Source of the DNA: Candidatus Hydrogenedens sp.
GTDB lineage: Bacteria; Hydrogenedentota; Hydrogenedentia; Hydrogenedentales; Hydrogenedentaceae
Assembly: GCA_020216745.1 (NCBI GenBank)
Contig: JAIWNQ010000062.1
Span: forward strand, 1 to 10,000
Length of the DNA stretch: 10,000 nt
Direction of reading: 5' to 3'
Shown here one piece after another: positions 1 through 4,954 of this stretch. Numbering within the stretch: position 1 is the first letter of the stretch; each line of letters opens with the position of its first letter. The notes below the pieces were generated by a model. It was not told the DNA's origin and ran no database searches. It saw only the letters and a program-made list of their open reading frames with translations. The position numbers and the translations under genes are program-made.

Positions 1-5
1 TTAAA

Positions 6-212
6 ATGAAACGTTGTGCTCTTTGTAACGAGTACATAGAGGACATCGAGTTCCAGTTCGACGAAGCTATCGATTTAGATGGTGAGTACTGGCATGTGGG
101 CTGTTATGAAGAATATTTCGGTGAGATGCCAGAAATCACCACTTCCGCAACAACTCCTGTCTATAATCATACAAGGTCAAATAATGTGACCTTGCCAAAA
201 AGAAATCAATGA
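6..212 (+). CDS. Small LIM-like zinc-finger protein, 68 aa
   Basis: The protein has a four-ligand zinc motif C4-x2-C7-x22-H30-x2-C33, the spacing of the first half of a LIM domain (CX2C-X16-23-HX2C), including the Trp directly before the His (YWHVGC). After the finger the chain is acidic and then becomes a low-complexity Thr/Ser/Asn tail ending in a basic KRNQ, probably disordered. A full LIM domain needs a second zinc site, which is absent, so this is a single treble-clef or zinc-ribbon-like knuckle that probably binds protein or nucleic acid. The ATG lies 6 bases into the window, so its ribosome site cannot be seen and a longer N-terminus is possible, though MKRCALC is a natural start. The gene ends in TGA and is followed by a structured terminator-like element. 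The function is unknown. Confidence 0.6.
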   Translation: MKRCALCNEYIEDIEFQFDEAIDLDGEYWHVGCYEEYFGEMPEITTSATTPVYNHTRSNNVTLPKRNQ

Positions 213-263
213 CGGAGTTGTATTGTTTTACAATTGAATCGTCCTCTATGTCTCATTCATGTA

Positions 264-359
264 GGGAGTCTTATTTGAGTGAATTTTGATTAAACTGACT
301 ATTCAGGTTTTATAATTTATAAATTAGCACTCAAAATCAAGACTCCCAATTTTATTTTA
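264..359 (+). terminator. Large three-way-junction stem-loop with T-rich 3' end
   Basis: GGGAGTCTT (264-272) pairs perfectly with AAGACTCCC (339-347). After a small bulge, TTTGAGTG (274-281) pairs with CACTCAAA (328-335). The 46-base interior holds two further hairpins: AAACTGA (292-298) with TCA-GG-TTT (303-310), and the 14-bp palindrome TAATTTATAAATTA (313-326). The outer stem is followed by AATTTTATTTT (349-359). The simplest reading is an intrinsic terminator for the small upstream gene, but the loop is much larger than usual, so a structured RNA or cruciform is also possible. No target-site duplication flanks it, which argues against a small mobile element. Confidence 0.5.
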
Positions 360-364
360 AAATG

Positions 365-403
365 AATTCAATTATTGAATTTTATGACTCACTTTCATAA
401 AAT
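365..403 (+). promoter_or_regulatory. Promoter candidate with palindromic operator-like site
   Basis: TTGAAT (375-380) and TAAAAT (398-403) are separated by 17 bp, a good sigma-70 arrangement upstream of the UPF0235-phosphorylase gene pair. The palindrome AATTCAAT-T-ATTGAATT (365-381) covers the -35 hexamer. A regulator bound there would block polymerase. In such AT-rich DNA both elements could arise by chance. Confidence 0.4.
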
Positions 404-444
404 ATAAAAATAGTAGAACCCAACAAATTCATAATAACCCTGTT

Positions 445-750
445 ATGCAATACAAAAAAGAATCAACATTCAAATTCAAAGTACACATCATTCCCTCTGC
501 ACACTCTGAATCTATCTATCTAAGAGAGGATAATATAATTGCTGTGCGTGTAAATGCTCCCCCTGAAAAAGGAAAAGCAAATACAAAATTACTTGAACTC
601 CTATCAAAATGGTTAAATATCAGCAAAACAAAAATCAAAATCATCCAGGGCGAAACAAGTAGAGATAAGTTATTAGAATTACCAGAAGAATTTAAATCAA
701 TATTCCTTCAAAAAAAATCTGAACTTCTCAAATTAAATAACCAAAATTAA
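445..750 (+). CDS. UPF0235 / DUF167 (YggU-type) protein
   Basis: This 101-aa protein carries the family signature VNAPPEKGKAN (residues 36-46), followed by a Leu-rich helix, a strand KIKIIQG and the conserved Ser-Arg-Asp-Lys segment (around 72-75). Length and motif order match the DUF167 fold known from E. coli YggU and archaeal relatives. The biochemical role of the family is unknown. The start ATG lacks a clear Shine-Dalgarno sequence. Initiation elsewhere is unlikely because the family motif needs this N-terminal strand (FKFKVHIIPSA). The gene ends 13 bp before the purine nucleoside phosphorylase and is probably cotranscribed with it from the promoter candidate at 375-403. Confidence 0.88.
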   Translation: MQYKKESTFKFKVHIIPSAHSESIYLREDNIIAVRVNAPPEKGKANTKLLELLSKWLNISKTKIKIIQGETSRDKLLELPEEFKSIFLQKKSELLKLNNQN

Positions 751-763
751 TAGGGAGATTATT

Positions 764-1585
764 ATGAACACACTACGAGAACAAATCAACGAATCCGTCA
801 AAGTCATACGAAGTGCCACAAACACTCATCCTTCAATCGGCATTATTTTAGGAACAGGATTAGGAACCTTAAAAGAAATTATCAACAGCGAAATAAATAT
901 TCCATATCAAGAAATCCCCCATTTCCCAGACGATTCCCTTCATGGTGGCGAATTAATTGTCGGCGAACTCGCAGGCAAAAAAGTCCTTGCCCTATCCGGA
1001 CGGTTCCATTATTATGAAGGATTCTCTATGCAACAAGTAACATTCCCTGTTCGCGTAGCAAAAGCCTTAGGAGTAAAAATACTCATTGTCTCAAATGCTG
1101 CAGGCGGGATGAATCCCCTCTTCAAAGCAGGTGACCTAATGATTATTACAGACCATATTAATCTTATGGGCGACAATCCATTAATTGGTCCAAATGATGA
1201 TACGTTAGGTCCACGTTTCCCAGATATGAGCGAACCCTATTCACAAGAACTTATTGCTCTTGCTGAAAACACTGCTATTGACCTAAAAATACCCATCAAA
1301 AAAGGAGTATATGTTGGCGTGGCAGGACCATGTCTGGAAACACGAGCAGAATACCGATTCCTACGAGCCATCGGTGCAGACGCCGTAGGTATGAGCACCG
1401 TTCCTGAAGTTATTGTCGCCGTCCATTCAGGACTAAAAGTACTCGGTTTCTCTGCAATTACCGATGAGTGTTTCCCAGACGCTCTACAACCCGCAAACAT
1501 CGAACATATCATCGCAACCGCACAAAAAATAGAACCTTTACTCAGAACATTAGTTAAAGAAATCATCTCAAAAATCCCTGAATAA
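764..1585 (+). CDS. Purine nucleoside phosphorylase, trimeric (PNP/MTAP) family
   Basis: The enzyme splits purine nucleosides with phosphate into free base and ribose 1-phosphate (purine salvage, cytoplasm). At 273 aa it has the length of the homotrimeric family. Visible motifs are the phosphate loop GTGLG (30-34), HGGEL (60-64), the phosphate/ribose segment GRFHYYEG (79-86, with R80 and H82), VSNAAGG (109-115) and GPCLET...GMSTVPE (188-215). E192 and M210 correspond to human PNP Glu201 and Met219. The base-contacting Asn243 of human PNP is Asp here (D234, in AITDEC), as in methylthioadenosine phosphorylases, so base preference cannot be read as purely inosine/guanosine. AGGGAG (752-757) sits 6 bp before the ATG. 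It lies directly behind the UPF0235 gene and is probably in one operon with it. The symbol is left empty because the substrate is unsettled. Confidence 0.95.
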   Translation: MNTLREQINESVKVIRSATNTHPSIGIILGTGLGTLKEIINSEINIPYQEIPHFPDDSLHGGELIVGELAGKKVLALSGRFHYYEGFSMQQVTFPVRVAKALGVKILIVSNAAGGMNPLFKAGDLMIITDHINLMGDNPLIGPNDDTLGPRFPDMSEPYSQELIALAENTAIDLKIPIKKGVYVGVAGPCLETRAEYRFLRAIGADAVGMSTVPEVIVAVHSGLKVLGFSAITDECFPDALQPANIEHIIATAQKIEPLLRTLVKEIISKIPE

Positions 1586-1594
1586 AAAGTCACC

Positions 1595-1617
1595 ATTTTT
1601 AATAAAAGATTAAAAAT
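1595..1617 (+). terminator. AT-only hairpin after the phosphorylase gene
   Basis: ATTTTTAAT (1595-1603) and ATTAAAAAT (1609-1617) form a perfect 9-bp stem with loop AAAAG, 9 bases after the phosphorylase stop. The stem has no G or C and no T-run follows, so it would be a weak terminator or a 3'-end structure at best. The rest of the gap to 1800 shows nothing else convincing. Confidence 0.25.
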
Positions 1618-1800
1618 ACCAAACATGAACCAAATCAATATTCTCCAAATTCACATTCACCCCTATTATTCATAACAAAAGAATAAGTCCACAAAAGACA
1701 TAATACATACTTAATATTTAATTAAGGAACATATCCTTCCTCATATAAATATCATAAATATCAATTACGTTCGTATTATAGAAAATCTACAAAACGCATT

Positions 1801-1830
1801 TTGAAAAAACAAAAAGAATAATGATAAAAT
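1801..1830 (+). promoter_or_regulatory. Promoter candidate for the yacL-ispD-ispF operon
   Basis: TTGAAA (1801-1806) and TAAAAT (1825-1830) are 18 bp apart, and TGA directly before the -10 gives an extended -10 element. Transcription would begin near 1837, leaving a leader of about 32 bases that contains AAAGG (1854-1858), 10 bp before the start codon. Confidence 0.5.
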
Positions 1831-1868
1831 ATTATACAAAGGGATTAACAAAAAAAGGTTTATAAAAA

Positions 1869-2921
1869 ATGGTTATAAAAATTATTAAAGTTGTTTTCGT
1901 GTTAGCTTGTATAATTATGGGGATAATGTGGGCATATTATCTCACGGGCGAACTAACCGACCCAGGAAATAATCACGCCTTACTATTGGGGCTCTCCGCA
2001 AAAATCTGGATTGTCTTAGGGGGAATAATAGGTGCCATATTAGTCATCGCTATTCTGTTTGCAATCCAGTTTATAACTCAAGAAATTTATGAACGTATTG
2101 CTCCTGCCTTAGTTGCCATTGTTCTCGCTATGGTCGCAGGATATTTCATCGGTCAATATATCTTCTTCTGGGCACCCCAAGCCGAACTCACCCTCCGTAT
2201 TTTCGTCATGGTTTCATTAGTTCTCATATTCGGTTTTATTGGTATTATCCTCGGTATAACTCGCGCCTCTAATTGGGAATCTCTAATAACAGCCGTCCAA
2301 AAGAAAGGAACAAATTTCAGTAATGTCAAAATAATAGATACCAGTATACTCATCGACGGCAGAATTGCAGATATATGTAAAAGTGGATTCCTCGAAGGAA
2401 CACTTCTTGTCCCTCGTTTTGTCCTACGTGAATTACAAAATATTGCCGATTCAACGGACATACTCCGTAGAGCCAAAGGAAGACGAGGCTTAGATGTATT
2501 AAAAGCATTACAGGAATCCTCCGAATGTCAAATCGAGATTATCGAAGAAAATCCAAAAGATGTCCGTGAAGTTGATGCTAAACTCGTAACCCTTGCAAAA
2601 AAATATCATGCCCCAATCTTAACTACTGATTTTAACCTAAACAAAGTAGCACAAATTGAAGGCGTCCGTGTATTAAATGTCAATGACCTCGCAAATGCAC
2701 TAAAACCTATCTTACTACCAGATGAACAAATGGAAATAAAAGTTATCAAAGAAGGAAAAGAAACAGGACAAGGTATCGGCTACCTCGATGACGGAACAAT
2801 GGTCGTTATTGATGGAGGCAAACCTTATCTCGGACACACAATCAATGTCATCGTTACAAGTATTCTCCAAACATCAGCAGGTAGAATGATATTCACTCGA
2901 TTTCAATCATTAGTTTCATGA
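1869..2921 (+). CDS. yacL: Membrane PIN-TRAM domain protein, YacL type
   Basis: This 350-aa protein has the YacL architecture. Four hydrophobic segments span about residues 4-26, 46-69, 78-101 and 107-130. A PIN nuclease domain follows (about 152-280) with the four acidic metal ligands in place: D157 (IIDTS), E188 (LRELQ), D236 (EVDAKL) and D254 (TTDFN). A C-terminal TRAM domain (about 283-345) contains the EGKETGQGIGYLDDGTMVV core. PIN domains are metal-dependent ribonucleases and TRAM binds RNA, so a membrane-bound RNA-processing role is plausible, but the function of this family is not settled. The stop overlaps the ispD start by 4 bp (ATGA), implying coupled translation. In Bacillus subtilis the same gene precedes ispD and ispF. 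Confidence 0.93.
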   Translation: MVIKIIKVVFVLACIIMGIMWAYYLTGELTDPGNNHALLLGLSAKIWIVLGGIIGAILVIAILFAIQFITQEIYERIAPALVAIVLAMVAGYFIGQYIFFWAPQAELTLRIFVMVSLVLIFGFIGIILGITRASNWESLITAVQKKGTNFSNVKIIDTSILIDGRIADICKSGFLEGTLLVPRFVLRELQNIADSTDILRRAKGRRGLDVLKALQESSECQIEIIEENPKDVREVDAKLVTLAKKYHAPILTTDFNLNKVAQIEGVRVLNVNDLANALKPILLPDEQMEIKVIKEGKETGQGIGYLDDGTMVVIDGGKPYLGHTINVIVTSILQTSAGRMIFTRFQSLVS

Positions 2922-3610
2922 ATGCACAACTCCTCATACCCGCAGGCGGATTCGGAAGCAGATTAGGAAAAGGAATTCCTAAAGCATTAGTCCCTATCGG
3001 AAACAAACCTATACTTTACTGGACATTAAAAAGACTCCTAAATCTACATTGGATAGCCCCGCCTATCATTGCTGTCCCACCAAACTGTATCAATACCTTT
3101 GAAAAAGAAATCATCCAAAAATACAATCTTCCACCATGCACCTTCGTTGAAGGTGGACATGAAAGACAACATTCCGTATATAACGGTCTGCAATATTTAC
3201 ATAAAAAAACAGACATTGTCGTGATTCACGACTGTGCAAGACCTTTCGTTCCTCTTAACTGCGTCACCGACTCCATAGAAAAAGCAATTAAATTCGGTTC
3301 CGCAACCGTCGCAATTCCTGTAACAAATACTATCCTTGAGATAGACGAACAATTATTCCTGAAAAATACCCCTAACCGAAAATATCTTTATGAATGTCAA
3401 ACACCACAATCGTTCAAAAAAGAAATTATCCAATCCGCACACGAACAAGCAAAACAAAAAGGCATAATCTACACCGATGATGCAACTCTTGTCCATGAAA
3501 TGGGGTATAATGTTAGCATTGTCATTGGAGACCCCATAAACATAAAAATTACATTACCATTCGATATCAGATTAAGCGAATACCTAATAAAGATAATCCA
3601 AAATGACTAA
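2918..3610 (+). CDS. ispD: 2-C-methyl-D-erythritol 4-phosphate cytidylyltransferase
   Basis: IspD joins CTP and methylerythritol phosphate to give CDP-methylerythritol, the third MEP-pathway step. The 230-aa length fits the family. Visible are the nucleotide loop PAGGFGSRLG (8-17, with R15), PKA with K22, the metal-binding IHDCARP (D105, R108), VAIPVTNTI (131-139), R154 and TPQSF (162-166), TDDATLVHEMG (186-196) and NIKIT with K210. These match E. coli Arg20, Lys27, Asp106, Arg109, Arg157 and Lys213. The N-terminal PKALVPIGNKPIL reads more like a sugar-nucleotidyltransferase than the usual PKQ-type IspD segment, but the C-terminal half is clearly IspD. It overlaps yacL by 4 bp and ispF by 8 bp. 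Confidence 0.95.
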   Translation: MNAQLLIPAGGFGSRLGKGIPKALVPIGNKPILYWTLKRLLNLHWIAPPIIAVPPNCINTFEKEIIQKYNLPPCTFVEGGHERQHSVYNGLQYLHKKTDIVVIHDCARPFVPLNCVTDSIEKAIKFGSATVAIPVTNTILEIDEQLFLKNTPNRKYLYECQTPQSFKKEIIQSAHEQAKQKGIIYTDDATLVHEMGYNVSIVIGDPINIKITLPFDIRLSEYLIKIIQND

Positions 3611-4100
3611 TCATAACTTCATACATCGAATCGGCATAGGCTACGACCTACACAGACTTACTGAAGGACGTCCCCTTATTATCGGCGGGGTAACGATACC
3701 CTATCATAAAGGTCTACAAGGCCATTCCGATGCTGATGTCCTTATCCATGCCATTATCGACGCCATCTTAGGTGCATTAGCATTAGGTGACATCGGAACT
3801 TACTTTCCCGATACAGACCCTAAATATAAAAATATCGATAGCAAAATATTACTAAAACAAACCGTTCAACTCCTACAACAAAATGGCTGGAAAATCGTAA
3901 ATCTCGATACGACAATAATTGCCGAACAACCCAAACTTAAACCCTACATCAAATCCATGCGTGATGTCCTAAGCCAACTTCTCCAAATTCCTTTGGAATG
4001 CACATCCGTAAAAGCAAAAACGAATGAAGGCGTCGGACCAGAAGGCAAAGAAGAAGCCATCTCCGCATTTGCTGTAATTCTCATCTCACAAAAAAGTTAA
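3603..4100 (+). CDS. ispF: 2-C-methyl-D-erythritol 2,4-cyclodiphosphate synthase
   Basis: IspF cyclises CDP-methylerythritol 2-phosphate to the 2,4-cyclodiphosphate, releasing CMP, in the MEP isoprenoid pathway. It works as a homotrimer. The 165-aa protein shows the zinc ligands D15 and H17 (GYDLHRL) and H49 in HSDADVLIHAIIDAILGAL (residues 41-59), then GDIGTYFPDTDP (62-73) and the KAKTNEGVGPEGKEEAI cytidine/phosphate segment (137-153, with T140 and E142). Length and motif order are complete. The start lies inside the end of ispD with an 8-bp overlap and no strong ribosome site of its own, so translation is probably coupled. The intervening enzyme, IspE, is not in the window. No clear terminator follows the stop. 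Confidence 0.96.
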   Translation: MTNHNFIHRIGIGYDLHRLTEGRPLIIGGVTIPYHKGLQGHSDADVLIHAIIDAILGALALGDIGTYFPDTDPKYKNIDSKILLKQTVQLLQQNGWKIVNLDTTIIAEQPKLKPYIKSMRDVLSQLLQIPLECTSVKAKTNEGVGPEGKEEAISAFAVILISQKS

Positions 4101-4391
4101 AACCTTAAATCACAAAAATCATAACATAATATCAATCATAACGTTAACATATCTCTATACCACTATTAAAAACCTATTTAAATCTTTACACATATAAAAC
4201 TAAATGTTATATAAGCAACACTTGATTCATAGTCTAAGCACCTTTTATGCTTCAGAATAACTACAATAATATAAATACAATTTCAAAAATAAATCTACAT
4301 CATCCAGAAACCAAAATATTCAAATAGTAGTCCTATAATCTAAATCCAATTTATGTTAAAATAATTGATATAAAAATTTTTGATAAAAAAC

Positions 4392-4420
4392 TTGATTTTC
4401 CAATTTTTTTGTGCTATAAT
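4392..4420 (+). promoter_or_regulatory. Strong sigma-70-type promoter candidate
   Basis: TTGATT (4392-4397) lies exactly 17 bp from a perfect TATAAT (4415-4420), which also has the extended TGC just upstream. It is the best-matching promoter in the window. Transcription would start near 4427, more than 500 bp before the next protein gene and directly ahead of a series of hairpins, so it more likely drives a small RNA than the phosphoesterase gene. Confidence 0.6.
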
Positions 4421-4426
4421 ATTGAT

Positions 4427-4626
4427 TGAAATTTGAAGAAAATTTAATATATAATGTATTTTATAGAATTTATTATAAACGTTGTAAACTTTTGAAACTT
4501 TTTTGACGTTTATAGTATAAAAGAATATAGAAGAGAAAAAGGTAAAATTAATCTCGCTCTTTGACATTTGAATAATTCACCAAATTGTGTAGAAAGTGAG
4601 GTATATTATAACCTACTTTTTATTTT
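4427..4626 (+). ncRNA. Candidate small RNA, about 200 nt, unknown family
   Basis: The segment starts just after the TTGATT-17-TATAAT promoter and ends at the terminator-like hairpin at 4593-4626. Inside it, TATAAACGT (4474-4482) pairs perfectly with ACGTTTATA (4506-4514); with one G-U pair the stem extends to 4471-4517, enclosing a 23-base loop with two related AAACTTTT blocks. It is very AT-rich and I recognise no 6S, tmRNA, RNase P or SRP signature. If the terminator leaks, the transcript could continue to the stronger hairpin at 4764-4829. The call rests on layout, not on family recognition. Confidence 0.35.
4593..4626 (+). terminator. Terminator-like hairpin with T-rich tail
   Basis: AAAGT-G-AGGT (4593-4602) pairs with ACCT-ACTTT (4611-4619): nine base pairs with one bulged G around an 8-base loop. 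The T-rich run TTTTTATTTT (4617-4626) overlaps the 3' arm. The stem is AT-rich, so termination would be only moderate. Confidence 0.4.
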
Positions 4627-4720
4627 GAATCTGGCCTTTCTCAACCTCAAAAACATATTAGCTTTCATGTTAAAAAAATAGGCCTTCCTCCCAACCAAAA
4701 ATATTTCATATCTAAGTTAC

Positions 4721-4829
4721 CACACACACACAGCCCTCACTACCCTGCACAGTACCCTCCCCAGCGCACGGGCTACTATCCCCCCCTCCTATGCCTGTTC
4801 CGATAGATATGCCCGTGCGCACCTTTTTT
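4721..4829 (+). terminator. GC-rich C-skewed island ending in hairpin plus T6
   Basis: A (CA)6 run (4721-4732) leads into a segment (4731-4820) that I count as about 63% GC, with 41 C against 16 G, inside very AT-rich DNA. GCGCACGGGC (4764-4773) is perfectly complementary to GCCCGTGCGC (4811-4820). Inside this, CTATC (4776-4780) pairs with GATAG (4802-4806), leaving a pyrimidine-rich loop with seven C in a row. ACC and six T (4824-4829) follow, as in an intrinsic terminator. The minus strand carries four G-runs (opposite 4734-4736, 4743-4745, 4755-4757 and 4759-4762) that could form a G-quadruplex. It may be the 3' end of a structured RNA. Confidence 0.5.
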
Positions 4830-4954
4830 AAATACATACATTATTCAGTCTTCTCATTTTATATCCAATTTATCGAAACTTTTTTCTACAATTCCCTATC
4901 TAATAAAAAAACAGAAAAATTTCACTAAAAATTATTGTTAAGGAAGTAACACCA

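Larger units (their letters stand above)
4101..4954. other. 854-bp gene-free region with RNA-like elements
   Basis: No convincing protein gene is present on either strand; the only longer minus-strand frame (4340-4567) is low-complexity Ile/Asn/Phe/Lys. The first 280 bases are featureless AT-rich DNA apart from a weak hairpin (AAGCA 4236-4240 with TGCTT 4248-4252). Then come a strong promoter candidate (4392-4420), a hairpin (4471-4517), a terminator-like hairpin (4593-4626), a pair of related pyrimidine-rich segments (4633-4653 and 4681-4701), a CA run and a GC-rich island ending in a hairpin with T6 (4721-4829). The remaining stretch carries only the ribosome site of the phosphoesterase gene. 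Confidence 0.7.

Noticed and set aside
264..347. Long inverted repeat as a miniature transposable element
   Set aside because: No target-site duplication flanks it, no second copy is in the window, and a T-rich run follows the 3' arm as in a terminator.
264..359. Purine riboswitch upstream of the purine gene
   Set aside because: A three-way junction is present, but the junction and loop bases of the known purine riboswitch, as I recall them, are not seen.
1237..1638. Minus-strand open frame of 133 codons
   Set aside because: It lies almost wholly opposite the phosphorylase gene, whose full motif set is on the + strand, and shows no recognisable domain.
1666..1686. TTATTC/GAATAA inverted repeat in the gap before yacL
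   Set aside because: Six AT-rich pairs with no T-run are within chance for this composition.
4340..4567. Minus-strand 75-codon frame in the gene-free region
   Set aside because: It is low-complexity Ile/Asn/Phe/Lys expected from AT-rich DNA and runs across a + strand promoter and hairpin.
4540..4620. CTCTTTGACATTTGAA-type sequence resembling the end of a CRISPR leader or an rRNA promoter
   Set aside because: No direct repeats with spacers and no RNA gene follow, and no good -10 box lies 16-18 bp after TTGACA (4561-4566).
4427..4829. RNase P RNA, tmRNA, SRP RNA or 6S RNA
   Set aside because: I looked for their conserved core sequences on both strands and found none.
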